DNA of 64,000 nucleotides, taken from the NCBI RefSeq assembly GCF_008831285.2, contig NC_045149.1:9202417-9266416 (forward strand), given 5' to 3'. The notes beneath the pieces are model-generated. The model was given only the letters and a program-made list of their open reading frames with translations, ran no database searches and was not told the DNA's origin. The DNA is from Nymphaea colorata (taxonomy: Eukaryota > Streptophyta > Magnoliopsida > Nymphaeales > Nymphaeaceae). A program made the translations under genes and the position numbers. Below are positions 20,965 to 32,957 of the stretch, one piece after another (position 1 is the stretch's first letter; each line of letters opens with the position of its first letter).

Positions 20965-21522
20965 AAGATTTTGATATCTAATACCAAACTACCGAATGAA
21001 GTTAGATGCAAGAGGAGGAAGAGAGAAATGGGCTCCACGTCCAAGCAAGAGAGAGATGAAAGAGAGCAACAACAAATGACGTCTGCTTCTTGTTATCATT
21101 ATATACTCATTATGATTTAAGGTACATCATAAAATATACAAAATAACATTAAGATTTGCAAGTATGTCATCACTCATGATGTGTTGGGTGTGTGGATCAA
21201 ATGGGTCGGGTCTAGGTGACTCGATTCATGTTGTACAAACTTAATACCCCTTCTCAAATTGTGGGTTTGATCATGCATAGCTTATTCTTCAATTCCCAAA
21301 ATTGGTGCCTTGTGAGTTCCTTGATAGAAAGATCAACCACTTGTTTAGACGTGGCTATATAAGTGGGAACAATCTCTTCTTCCACAACCTTTTGACGAAT
21401 GAAGTGTTAGATTAATCTCTATATGCTTAGTGCGATTATATAAAACAAGATTGAAGACAATCTTGATCGCGCTTTAGTTGTCACAAAATAAAGATGACTG
21501 AGCAATGGGAATGGAGAGTTTT

Positions 21523-22137
21523 TCAAGCAGATTGACGTAACCATGAAGCTTTAGTTGTGCCTGCAGCCATTGCTCTATATTCTACTTCAGTGCTAGATCT
21601 GGCAACTGCACGTTGTTTCCTATTACTCCAACAAATAAGATTGGAATCAAGGAAGAGACAATAACCGGAAACTAATAGTCTATCATCTGGATCACCAGTC
21701 CAATCTGCATCAGTATAAGTAGAAATGTTGTGGTCATGCAAAACAATTGACTGTCTTGTGTAGATGAGTCCATCCCCAAGAGTATCCTTAAGATAATGCA
21801 AAATATATTTGGTAGCATCCATATGCCCTTTTGTGGGTGTGTGCATAAACTGAGGGACTTAATTCACAATACATACTATGTCTGAGCGTGTAAAAGTGAG
21901 ACATTACAACATGCCAACTATACTCTGATGGAAACTAGGATTTGAGTAGGCATCACTCCCATGAGAGGCATTTAATTTTGTGTTGAGAACACTAGGTGTA
22001 TTTATGGGCTTGCAATTTGTCATATCTGCCATATCCAAAATATCAAGAGTGTATTTATGTTGTGTAAGAGTTAATGTGTCACCCTTTCTATCAAGCTCAA
22101 CACCCAAGAAATACCGTAGTTCGCCGAGATCCTTCAT
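21523..22137 (-). pseudogene. Copia reverse transcriptase end and RNase H
   Basis: 21904-22137 reads MKDLGELRYFLGVELDRKGD and TLDILDMADMTNCKPINTP, the RVT_2 C-terminal stretch. 21523-21846 gives MDATKYILHYLKDTLGDGLI, YTDADWTGDPDDRL and RSSTEVEYRAMAAGTTKASW, the RNase H DADW and E motifs. A frame break between them and one before the RT core show it cannot make a full polyprotein. Confidence 0.88.
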
Positions 22138-23069
22138 CTTGAATTCTTGTTCCAGTACCTTCTTAACATGGGATATATGCCATGAAGAGTTTTCAACAAA
22201 AACTATGTCATTTATATATATGAGTAGTCAAGTGGTAACTTCACCTGAATGTTAGATGAATAAAGAACGATCAAGTGAACTTCTGAGAAAACGAGCTTGC
22301 TATATATGGAGGAAAAATCTATTGAACCATGAACGAGATGCTTGCTTAAACCCATACAGCGATTTTTGTAATTTGCACACCCATTTGGTTGGATCAATGG
22401 TAGCATATCCTGGAGGTTGTTCCATGTAAACTTCTTCCTTTAGATAGCCATCAAGAAAAACATTTTTAACATCCAACTAATATAAATTCCAACCATATGA
22501 GATAGCAAGAGAGATGATAACCCGGATCGTTCTCATCTTGATGATTGGACTGAAAGTCTCGTCATAATCTTCTCTGCACTACCGAGTGAAGCCTCTAGCC
22601 ACGAGTCAAGCCTTATATCTATCAATGCTTCCATCAGGCTTATACTTGAGTTTGTAAACCCATTTTGAACCCACTACATTCTATTTGGATGATGAACAAT
22701 CTCTCATGTTTGACATTCATTTAAGGCAACTATTTCTTCATTCATGGCTTCAATCCAATGTTTGCGTGTGCATGCTTGCTCATAGCATTTTGTCATGAAG
22801 AGCTGAAAATCCAAAGAAAAATTATCATAACTTACATATCTATCAATAGAGTGCCGCACACGTTCTGATCGACGTGGACAAATAGTGGCAGTTTCTGGAT
22901 CAACTAGAACTGATTGTCAATTATACACCAGTCCTGGAAACCGATTAGGTGAAGTCATGTTCATGTTGTTGGTTTAAGTAGATGAAGGTATGTTGTCCAT
23001 CCGAGTGTTTGTGGTTGTCTCGAGCTCATCAATTGTTCTGTCACTTTGTGCGTGGTGTGTATCAGCTTC

Positions 23070-24435
23070 TTAGTCTAATATTTTAGCATTCAGCCATGAG
23101 TCATATACATCATTTCTAACATTAAGTGTTGCATGTGGCTCCTTTAAATTCTTCAACCTGAGCTCATCAAAAACAACATGTCGTGAAATATGCACACGTC
23201 CAGTCTTTGGATCGTAGCAGCGATAACCTTTATAATTTTCTGCATAACCCACAAATCTACACATGACAACTCGATCTTGAAACTTATTTCTCAAAGAAAC
23301 GTCAACATGAACATAACAGATGCATCCAAAAACACGCAGCTCATCATAATTTGGGTGTTCTTGATGTAAAATAAAAAATGGAGATTTTCCTTCAAACATG
23401 GATAGTGGCAGACAATTAATAACATGAACAACAGTATGGAAGGGTTTAGTCTATAAAGTCATGGGCACATCAATGTTGTGCATCATACTGAGAGCACTTT
23501 CAACTATCTGCCTATGTTTTCTTTCAGCAATACCATTATGTTGTGGTGTGTATGAACATGAAAACTGTCCAGTGATCCCATGATTTAGTAAGTACTCAGT
23601 AAATTCATTTGAAATGAACTCGTCACCACCATCACATTGGAAATGCACAATATTACTAGAGTATTTGTTTGGGACTAAGGCGTGGAATTGAGTGAACAAG
23701 CGGAAAACTTCTGATTTGCTTTTCATGAAGTGAATCCAAGTGTAAGGAGAATAAGAATCAATGAAAACAACATAATATTTACTCTTGGAAGAAGAAGAAA
23801 TAGGAGCAGACCCCCAAACATCAGAATAAAAGGTGTCAAATAACTTCGAAGCTCGCTTATTTATTGATTGAAAAGAAAGAACATGACTCTTACAAATATG
23901 ACAACTTGAGCACATGCTAGACTCATTGACCAGACTTAGACTTGACTTTTGTAATAGTCCGTCTGCAACAAGACTTCGAATGAAAGACCGACTACAATGT
24001 GCTAAACCACCGTGCTAAAGAGATGACATATCATACTTTGTGATATTGACTTCACTATAACTGGGAAAGGATAAATATGAAACACAAGACTTAGACACTT
24101 TTGGAGCTAACATACATGTCTCATTTACGAACACCCTTAGCGAATGTCTTCTTGGTTTGAGCATCCTTAACATAAACAGAAGGAGTAAACTCAACAGAGG
24201 AATGAGTATCATCAATAAGCTTTGACACAGAAATGATATTTTTCTTGACATTTGAAACAACAAGAACATTCTTTAAGGGTATTAAGGAATGATCCATGGA
24301 TAAGTGTGCATTTCCAATATGTGATATTTTGTAATGGGAACCATCTCCTGTGACAACTGAGTTGGTTAAATAAGGGAGAGCAATAGAAAGCTTATTTGCG
24401 TCACCAGTTACATGAGCTGCAGCACCAGAATCCAC
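23070..24435 (-). pseudogene. Copia protease, integrase core and post-integrase domain
   Basis: 24121-24435 holds the protease start DSGAAAHVTGD. 23451-23915 holds integrase: CSSCHICKSH, FYSDVWGSAPI, VVFIDSYSPYTWIHFMK, FQCDGGDEFISNEF, SYTPQHNGIAERKHR. The normal RTDNGGEF segment appears as QCDGGDEF, so a key Asn is changed while D and E remain. 23070-23399 is the post-integrase domain (RVFGCICYVHVDVSLRNKF, GYRCYDPKTGRVHISRHVVF). The frames are separated by stops. Confidence 0.9.
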
Positions 24436-25368
24436 ATGTCATTGTCCTTCCTCATTGTGCTTGAGATTGACTTTAGACAACACTGTCATTAAAATCTATT
24501 GCACATCAGAGTAAATGTTTGATGCCACAGTCGTATTTGAAATAGGTGATCTTGTTGCCTTATTGTTACGCCTGACCTGCTTTCCCTTGTTCTGAGGGTC
24601 ATGCCAACATTCTTACTTCACATGACCTCTCTTATTGCAATAAAAACAAGTAGATATTTTTTGTGGTATATTTTTCTGTGCATTTGTGTTAGGTGTAGGA
24701 ATGATACATCTCCCCATTCCTACCTGTGAGTTGCAAATTCTTGGACGACTTCCTTGCAAAGCATGGGTCCCAGTGACCAACACATTGTGACTGCCAGAAT
24801 TAATTAATTCATGTCATTGTACACGACTCGCTTCATGATGAATCCATTTTGCTTTTAGGTCTTCAAAAGAGGGAATAACATGCAACACCGACGGATGCTT
24901 GCCTTGGGTTCACTGGTCTTTTGGGTAGCGTCAGTGGACGACAACTAGCAACGGAGTGGCGGTGGACGGTGAGGGCACTAGAGGCGACGGACGGTGAGTG
25001 GGCCTGCCTCTATTTCTTCCTCTTGATTACGAAAGAGTCGAAAGCTATCTGTGACCCATCCCTTTGTTTCCGTTGAACTTCGAAATCTTAATCGCTCGAC
25101 TGCATGAGTACCCTAGTGTGATGAACCAATTATATGTGTGAAATGGCTTCTACCATCATGAACTGAACTACTGAGGCATTTCAAGGTTCTGACTTGATAC
25201 TTGTAATCTTCTGTAATTTTCCAGAATTTGTGCCTCGAGATAGTTAGGCTCTACCGCTTTGCTGATACTCTTTGTTTTCTTGGATGTTATGAACTGATTA
25301 AATTTAAGACCTTTTAGCTTTTGCTTCAGTCATTGTCTAAACTTGTTACAATTGATCTGGAATTGCAG

Positions 25369-25509
25369 GTTGTAATATGGAATGCTTTGACCTCTGAGAA
25401 AGTGGCAAGATGGCCATCTAATCACACTGGTGCTCCACGGTGGCTAGAGCACTCACCAGTAGAGGCATCCTTTGTTTCATGTGGGACTGATAGGTCAGTT
25501 CGGTTCTGA
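25369..25509 (+). pseudogene. Stray WD40-repeat exon, probably captured gene fragment
   Basis: After an intron-like stretch ending AATTGCAG (25361-25368), the frame reads VVIWNALTSEKVARWPSNHT, GAPRWLEHSPVEASFVSCGT, DRSVRF and then TGA. This is the end of one WD40 blade and the start of the next (DRSVRFW is the usual continuation), so the stop is TGG changed to TGA. It recalls a plant WD40 protein (I think of At5g12920-like), but that is unchecked. Kept acceptor sequence argues for a genomic fragment, not an mRNA copy. It lies inside the plus-strand copia, between the nested minus-strand copia and a hAT-like end. No other exons of the gene were found nearby. Confidence 0.6.
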
Positions 25510-25784
25510 ATTATTAGATTAAGCATGATATGAAAATTTTGAGCAAATGATGAAATTTTTTCTTGTTCTTTTGTGATTTTAAAGCCAACAAGGATTTAGT
25601 GCAGATGTGTTCACCAGAAATTTAGAACAATTGATAGGTTGGTTACACATTTCAATTGGATTTAACTTGTGTTTTGTTGCTTGTCTTGTCTTGTTGTATG
25701 GCTCTTAGACTTGGAACATTGTCTTAATGATGTGATGATATCATTTGCTTTTCTCAAAATTTATAATTTTTTAATTAAAAAATA

Positions 25785-25870
25785 ATATTGTCACCGTACC
25801 GTCGTACCAAGATTTGTACCCGTACCTGTTTTCCCGTATCCATACCTGCACCCGTACCCAGGTGACATAG
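25785..25870. mobile_element. Truncated hAT-like element, CTATGTCAC family, copy C
   Basis: The right end CACCCGTACCCAGGTGACATAG matches the family's terminus apart from small changes, and GTACC-rich subterminal repeats precede it. No left terminus or 8-bp duplicate of TCATTGGA was found, so only one end survives. Confidence 0.65.
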
Positions 25871-26029
25871 TCATTGGACATGGGAATAAATATATATTGG
25901 AAGATAAGCCAACAGAAAAAATTGGCAAGTATGCATGGTAGGAGGAAGAAAACAACATAATTAGTGTTTGGCATATGAATTGCACTCAGCCTCATATTAT
26001 TGTTGGGCTCTGCTATTATAATACAACTA

Positions 26030-29000
26030 AAGATATGTAGAATTCTCTTCAGCAGACAACAGGAATGTTACAAATGCAGCAAGATGACATGGAATTAATC
26101 GAATATACTTATGAAAAACTTAACTCCTTAAAACCTTCATGCAAGCATTGTTTCAAATCTCACATAGAGCAAATGATAGTTGTTAAATTTCTAGCTCAAA
26201 TGCTTACATGATAAGATTTTTCTCGTCTTGAGGAGGCCTTTAACATGCTAAATAGATTGGTTGTTACCCTTCCTCTATCTACAAATAATTCATAGCCATC
26301 TGCACTTGCCTCATTTAGAGGAGGAGGAAGTGCACAATATCTTTCTCATGGTAGAGGAAGAGGTCATGGTCCACGAGGACGTCGAAGACTCCAATGCACT
26401 TATTGTGGTTGTCTTGGTCACTTAGAGGATATGTGCTGGAACAAAGTGGGTAAACCTAAGACATATGCGTCCATGACTGTAACATCTTCATCCATTTTAG
26501 CTCCAAACTCACAGTCTATTGGTATGGTTTTTCGATAGATGCTACTTCTCTCAAGTTAAGTCTAGCTGAACTTGACTTAATTATGGAGCATCGATCAAAT
26601 ACTGCACCTTTCACCTCATCGACTTCTACTGCTATCACAAATTTAGCATTTTCTGTAGGTAGAACTCCCTCTAATGGTTGTTGGATAATCGAACTTACAG
26701 AAATTTTATCCCTCACAATAGAATACTATCTCCGGTTGGAGGACATGAAGATGTTCGTCTATCTCTATCTTTACATGTTCATGAAGTGTTATATACTCAT
26801 GAATTCTCAAAGAACTTGTTATCTATAAGCAAAATAACTAAAGAGATGAATTGTCGAGTTAATTTTCACCTGGGTACTTGTGTATTTCAAGACTTATCGA
26901 CTGGGAGGAAGGTTGGTGGAAGCCATGAGGGAGATGGAATCTACTTCTTGGATACATTCGTTAAAGCGGCGTCACTTTAAGTTGATTCACCTTCAAGTGC
27001 ATTCTAATAGCATCTCAGACTTGGTCAGCCATCCTTTCTTAAACTTCGGTAGTTATGTCCTCAGATTTCTTCTACAACCTCTATCGAGTGCGAAACTTGT
27101 CAATTAGGCAAGCATAGTCGTACATCTTTTCCTTCTAGTCAAAGTCAGTCTAGCCAAAATCTATTTGATTTAGTTCATGTTGATGTATGGGGACCTACTC
27201 GGTTCCAAATCACTTGTCGTCTTGTTATTATATGTCCATTGTTAATGATTTTCTTGAGTCTCTTGGGTTTTTTTATATGAAAGGCATATTTGAAGCTTTT
27301 TGTATCTTGAAATCGTTCATATTGAAAATAAAAACTCAATTTAATTCTTGTGTCAAGGTTGTTCGCACTGACAATGCACTCGAGTTTAAATCTACTTCTC
27401 TACTTGAATTCTACAAATCTCATGGTATTGTGCTACAATTTACATGCCCTCATACATCTCAACAAAATATAGTTCAAAAAAAACACTGACATTTGTTGGA
27501 TGTAGCCCGCACTATTATGATTCATTCTCATTTGCCTACCAAATTTTAGGAAGATGCAATCCTAATTGCATGTTGCCTAAATAGAATGTCATTATCTTCA
27601 ATAAACAACAAGATACCAATTTAAATTCTTTACCCAAATAAGGTCTTGTTCTCTTTACCTCTGCATGTATTTGGATGCACATGCTTTGTACGTTGACTTG
27701 AACCGAATCGAGATAAATTAGTTGCACGAGCAACTAAATGTGTATTTGTGAGATACTCTCGAAATCAAAAAGGGTATCGATGCTTATATTTGATATCTAA
27801 TCGAGAGTTTGTCAGTGCTAATGTAAGCTTCCACGAGTCTTCTCCATTCTCAGTCTGAAATGCCTTCTTTTGTTCCACTTCCAATTCCTCCTATTCCACT
27901 TGAGTTCATTCCGTTTATATCATCACTCACTTATCTCAATTCCTCCATTCCACAGTTTAAAGGCTCTTCCTTTGTATATTCAAAAAAGAATCCATCATCT
28001 AATGACCTTACACTGTCTTGCTCTTGGGAGGTATGTAATTCTGATTTACATGATATGTCTGAGTGTTCCATTGATGTTTCTTATCCTGATGATGTATCTA
28101 TTGCACTATGTAAAGGGATCAGACAATGCACAATTCATCTCTTTCTAAATTTGTTAGTAAATCTCATTTGGGATATCATATGTGCAAATTTATTGATGCA
28201 TTGTCAGCTATTTCTATTCCTATCTCCCATGAACAAGCTCCTTTGGACTCTAAGTGGTACCAAGCAATGAAGGAAGAGATGGACTCCCTAATGTCATGCC
28301 ACACTTGGGAACTTGTTGAACCTCCAACTGGATCAAATATTGTTGGCTCGAAATGAGTCTTCACTATCAAGTATAACTCTGATGGTATAGTCGAGCAACA
28401 CAAGGCACGGTTGGTAGCAAAATGGTACACACAAATGTATGGTATTGATTTATTTGAAACTTTCTTCTCAATGGCACGTTTGAGTAGTATACGACTAATT
28501 ATACCTGTTGCAGTTCATCATGGATGGAATATGTACTAATTAGATGTAAAAAATGTCTTTTTGTATGGAGATTTATATAAAGCAGTTTATATGCAGTAAC
28601 CGCCAGACTTTGAGAAATAGGAGGAGTGTACTAAGGTATGTTTGTTAAAAGAGGCTATATACGATTGAAGCAAAGTCTCAAAGCATGATTTCAGAAATTG
28701 TGTGATGTTGTATCTAAGTTTGGGTTTCATAGATCTTCTTTATATCATTCATTGTTCATAAAAATGACTTCATGAGGTATGGCCAGGCTTTGAGAATCAA
28801 CAAAGCACTCGCGAAGAGAAGCGTGACAGGGGGAGTGTACCAAGGTATGTTTGTTAAAAAATGTTATATACGGTTTGAAGCAGAGTCTCAGAGCATGGTT
28901 TCAAAATTTGTGTGATATTGTATCCAAGTTCGAGGTTTCATATATCTCTTTTAGATCATTTATTGTTCATAAAAAGGACTTCATGAGATATGGTGGTTAT

Positions 29001-29955
29001 AGTGATATATGTGGATGACATCATTTTAACTGGTGACAACGAGCAAGAAATATAAGACACAAAGAAGTATCTCCAACAACACTTTGTTACTAAAGACCTT
29101 AGCTCTCTACGTTACTTCTTGGGAATAGAAGTAGCAAGAAGTAAAAAATGTTTAGTTTTTTTCCAAAGAAAATATGTTCTTCATTTGCTACAAGAGACAT
29201 ATATGACTGGAACTAAACCGACATCTATTCCTATGAACTACCGTATTTACTTATATGATGATAAATTTGAACATGTGGATAGCAAATCATATAGGTCACT
29301 GATTGGGAAGCTCCTCCTATATGTAACCATTACTCAGCTTAATATATCTTTTGTAGTAGAAAAACTGAGTCAGTTTATGGACAAGCCAAGAAAAGTACAT
29401 TGGGAGCAGCTATGTTTGAAATTGCTAAAAAGTTCTCTTGGAAAATGTATATTATTTAGAAAAAATTCATCACTCCAGATAGAAACTTATTTTGATGCAA
29501 ATTATGCAGACTCTATTAATGACAGAAAGTCCACTACGGAATTCTGCATTTTTTTTAGAGGTAACTTAGTTTCTTGGTGAAGTAAAAACAAGTTGTTGTG
29601 GCTCGATCCAGTGCAGAGTCCTAGCCATGACTCAAACTGTCATTGAAATCACATAGGTGAGAGTCATGCTAGAAGGTCTTGAATTCAAATAGAACTACCT
29701 ATAAAAATGCACTGTGACAATAAAACAGCTACTTATATAGCCAATAATAATTTTGTCTTCTACGAACAGACCAAACATATCGAGGTGGATTGCCACTATA
29801 TTTTTAGAAACTTAGTTCAAGCATGGTTTATTTCTACTAAATATGTTGCTTCTGAAGATCAAACTGCAGATATATTTACTAAATCTCTTTCTATATCAGA
29901 TTTAATGAAGCGTTGTAACAAGCTGAGCATGATAGACATCTATGCTCCAGCTTGA
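26030..29955 (+). pseudogene. Gag-pol relic of the plus-strand copia
   Basis: Order on the plus strand: UBN2-type gag (KDMWNSLQQTTGMLQMQQDD near 26025-26090), zinc knuckle CTYCGCLGHLEDMCW (about 26395-26440), GAG_pre-integrase (HEFSKNLLSISKITKEMNC, 26797-26855), integrase (VVRTDNALEFKSTSLLEFY, 27358-27414), reverse transcriptase (WYQAMKEEMDSLMSCHTWEL, about 28256-28315, on to LVAKWYTQMYGIDLFETF), GIEVARSKKCLVFFQRKYVL (29122-29181), and RNase H with YFDANYADSINDRKSTTEFC (about 29490-29550) and MHCDNKTATYIANNNFVFYE. Many stops and frameshifts are present, and part of reverse transcriptase is tandemly duplicated (28603-28992). Confidence 0.88.
28603..28992 (+). repeat. Tandem duplication inside the reverse transcriptase relic
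   Basis: 28603-28782 and 28783-28992 are two copies of the same reverse transcriptase segment (shared AAGGTATGTTTGTTAAAA, AGTCTCA(A/G)AGCATG and CATTGTTCATAAAAA-type blocks). Copy two has about 30 extra bases near 28797-28829 of higher GC content (AGCACTCGCGAAGAGAAGCG). Confidence 0.85.
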
Positions 29956-29962
29956 GGGGGAG

Positions 29963-30241
29963 CGTTGAGAAAAAATACTGGTTTGAGGTTTTGTGTATTT
30001 TGGAACTTTATTATTAGATAGTTCTTTGAATTTTTAAATACTTATTGGACTCTTTTTATAAGGGGTTAAACATAGCCCTAATTAGTTCTTTTTGTCAAAT
30101 TTGAAGTGAAGGAACCGCAACTTTCAACATGCTCCCTTCTCTCTTTTGTGACTTCTTTCTCGTTCTCTCTTCTCTACCTTCTCTCAACTATCTCTCTCTT
30201 CTATGTCTTCATTCTTACTGATTTGACATCAAAGCTCAACA
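29963..30241 (+). repeat. 3' LTR of the plus-strand copia
   Basis: Runs CGTTGAGAAAAAATACTGG to GACATCAAAGCTCAACA. The ends form the inverted pair TGTTGAG/CTCAACA with one change. The purine tract lies immediately upstream. Confidence 0.85.
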
Positions 30242-32295
30242 ATTCTTACCGAGTAACTTGGGGAAGATGATACTTTGTGCTTTCTAGTGGGTTCATGTTC
30301 CTTGGTAGCTTTTGACAAGGAAATGGAGCAAGGAAACTACCATATACCTACTCCTGAAAATTGAAATGCTCTCCTGAGATACCAAAATGTCCTTGATGTC
30401 CAGACTGCTGTTAATCATATAATGAGACATCAATTAACTGTCCTCTTGGCATGTATCTGCATTAGTTTTTTTTTTTTTTACTTTACTTACCGATTTAAAA
30501 GGTGTGGTTCTTTGTGTTTTTATTTAACAATACTTTTCATGTTCAACCTTTCCATTTTGTCATTGCTGAAATCATAATGTCATCGTTTTTAATTTAGAGA
30601 AACTGAAGTTAACAAAGGGTCGCCTTGCCTTTTGGAATTTCAACCAGTTCAAAATTAAGCCCCTGAATCTTACTTCAATATAATAATTTATTCATGGGTA
30701 GCTCCTCACTTTTGCGAGGAATTCTCACAGAGCCTTCTAGTGACAGAAAACATTATTTTTTTATATATAAAGTGACAAAATGCCTCCTAAAGTTCCACTC
30801 TTTCCTTGGCCAATAAAAGATATATTTCCTAAATATGTGTTATTTTATATCAAAAATTAATATCTTCTGCCAATTAGCACTAGGCAGTTCTTTAAGAATT
30901 TCTTTCAAAAGCTGAGTGCCTATTTACTAACTTCTAAAAGTTAAATATGTTCAAATATTAAGCACCCTTTTTGTTATTTTTTCTAGGAAATTTGGCATTC
31001 TTCTTGTCCTATAAATCAATCCACTCGGACGCAGCAAGCTCTTCTCAGCTGAACAAGGTTGGTCTTGGAAACGACTTCCAAAAATTCTCTTCCAGAAAAT
31101 GCTATAGCCCAAGTGATCAAATAATTTGATTAAAAAAAGAAATGGATGTAACCCGTCTTTCAATGTAAATTTCAACAATCTTCCAACCTTAATGTCCACC
31201 AATGGCATGATACGGCGTCATTGTCTTTCCCCGCAAATTTCTCCAAGGGTACCTTGTGGCAGGGAAGAAGCCATCCATCCCACATGTGGGCATGTGTGGG
31301 CGACTGCCCACACATTCCAATAGAAGTCCCTTGTTGACCTCAAATTTGTGCATATTTACATATAAAATGCCCTTCAAATGTATATTGAGTACCCCCTCAG
31401 CCAAATACAAATACGTCTATCTTCGCCACTGCATTGTGATGGCAACACCACGCATTTTCACGATGGAAGTGCCACGTGATAGCATAGACTTCCTCAAAAA
31501 GATGCAAAATTTTGGTAACCTTGACGACACACAAAAAGTAGACGCAAAGAAAATGTGCACCGTTGCTGCAAAGGCTTCACGAAGGTTGCGGTTTGTCCCT
31601 GTAAAAAGAAGCTGTCCAATTTGACAAGGATTGAAGGAACTTATCCGCCCTGAGTTCCCAGTGTTCCTTTTCCATCCCACTGTTTCATATGAAACCTTGA
31701 TGACAAAGTAACAAAAAATTACATAAGTTTTAGAAAATTTCATTTGTTTTATATAAAAATTTTGAAAAATGATATTGGACTTTAATCAAAATTTAAAAAC
31801 TTTAATTTGGCCCCCTCATGAAAAATTTCTGGCTCCGCCTCTACTTAGCGTTGAGTAGAAAACAGTAACTTTACAAAAAAAATTATCCAACCAATTAGGA
31901 GATTTTGAGAGTTTAGCTACCCAGAGACTGAAGGAACTATGTGTGTATGCTTTCTATGAAAGGGCCACTAGCAGCCATTGAGAAAACATATTAAGGGGAT
32001 GGTGGGCCATTTTAAGAAGTAAGAAGCCACTCAAGAACTTTTAGGTTGGTTTGAGGCATGAGCTAAGCAAACAGAAGATGCCATGGAGGGTGTCGTCCTT
32101 GTCATAAAGACCGAGTTCAACACAACCATAGGAGTTTGTGTGTAGGGGAGAGGCGGGAATTTTTCATTTAGGGAGGAGGTCAAACTATAGTTTCATTTTG
32201 ATATGACCGAAATATAGTTTTCAAAAATTTATTATAGACTAAATGAAATTTTTAAAAATTACATTTAGATTTTTTATTTTGGAAAAATTGAAGTG
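30242..32295. other. Intergenic, transposon debris, no gene recognised
   Basis: AT-rich. Open stretches at 31256-31624 (+) and 31417-31743 (-) overlap and match no family I know. About 31800-31845 reads TGGCCCCCTCATGAAAAATT then TCTGGCTCCGCC, a phrase that recurs at 61835-61860, so both places probably hold ends of the same unnamed repeat. A tract at 32150-32290 is also repeat-like. Confidence 0.4.
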
Positions 32296-32415
32296 GTCCA
32301 TGGTAATGCTAAGTTGTGGTGGGGATTACGACTTGATGGAGATATCGTCTTCAATCATTATTCTGTTGCAACATGGAATCAAATGAAGGAATATCTTCCA
32401 AAGCAAGTTTCAAGG
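32296..32415 (+). pseudogene. Ty3/gypsy gag fragment
   Basis: The frame reads VHGNAKLWWGLRLDGDIVFN then HYSVATWNQMKEYLPKQVSR. It matches the Retrotrans_gag pattern (G.A..WW...W..MK..L...). No LTR or pol is seen next to it, so it is an isolated fragment. It lies about 540 bp before the start of the DUF3783 gene. Confidence 0.55.
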
Positions 32416-32957
32416 TAATGCTAATTATCTCCTTATGCATGAAATAAAATCAACAGCAAGGTAGAACATAGTGGCTTGGTAACTCAACATGATAGGCATT
32501 TCGTATGGAGAGTATTTACCGGTTAGACTTGCCCATCGGCATGGATCGTAAACTCTGTATATCGACTAGATTTGCCCATCAGCATGGATTTTCTCAGTTC
32601 CTTCATGGCCTTCTGAAGAGAAAAGCCTGAGAGGGTGATACGGAGGTAGAAAGGAATAAGATTGTAGCACGTCGGATGAAGGTGCAAAACCAGAAACGGA
32701 TTCTATAGGGGGTAACTTGCTTATCAATAAACTTCAATTACCGGAAGGTTGGCAGGTTGATAACAAATCTATGGTGGATCCCACGGTTCGCCGGGATGAA
32801 CGGTGACGATGGACGTTGCCAGCGGCGCGAGACTTCGCCCATGTCACCTGATCCGTCCCGCCCCTGAGATTCTGCAACCCAAGTGAGTGATAAGAGTGAC
32901 GCCACAGAGCCCCTACTGGAGTCCTGGACCGCTTCTTCCTTTGGCAAGTCCATCCAA

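Larger units (their letters stand above)
20975..24900 (-). mobile_element. Nested Ty1/copia fragment, minus strand
   Basis: Minus-strand order, high to low: gag knuckle CFYCNKRGHVK (about 24622-24655), protease MDSGAAAHVTGDANKL (24121-24435), GAG_pre-integrase and integrase (23451-23915), post-integrase domain (23070-23399), reverse transcriptase (about 21900-22750), RNase H (21523-21846), then a purine-rich tract complement at about 21243-21258. A probable 3' LTR of about 270 bp follows down to about 20975. The gag start and 5' LTR were not found, so the high-coordinate end is truncated near 24900. Coding blocks are better preserved than those of the outer element, which fits a later insertion. 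Confidence 0.78.
20692..30241 (+). mobile_element. Ty1/copia retrotransposon, plus strand, enlarged by nested insertions
   Basis: The 3' LTR (29963-30241) and the 5' LTR (about 20692-20964) match closely over TACTGGTTTGAGGTTTT and through ACTGATTTGACATCAAAG. The 3' LTR is preceded by polypurine tract TTGAGGGGGAG (29952-29962). The plus-strand interior runs from gag (about 26030) to RNase H (29955). Between the 5' LTR and gag lie about 5 kb of foreign DNA: a minus-strand copia fragment, a WD40 exon and a truncated hAT-like end. The start of gag and the primer-binding site are lost. It begins about 230 bp after the stop of the methyltransferase gene. No convincing target duplication was found. 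Confidence 0.82.

Noticed and set aside
31256..31743. Overlapping open frames of 122 (+) and 108 (-) codons
   Set aside because: They overlap on opposite strands, have no recognisable domain or splice context and lie in repeat-like DNA.
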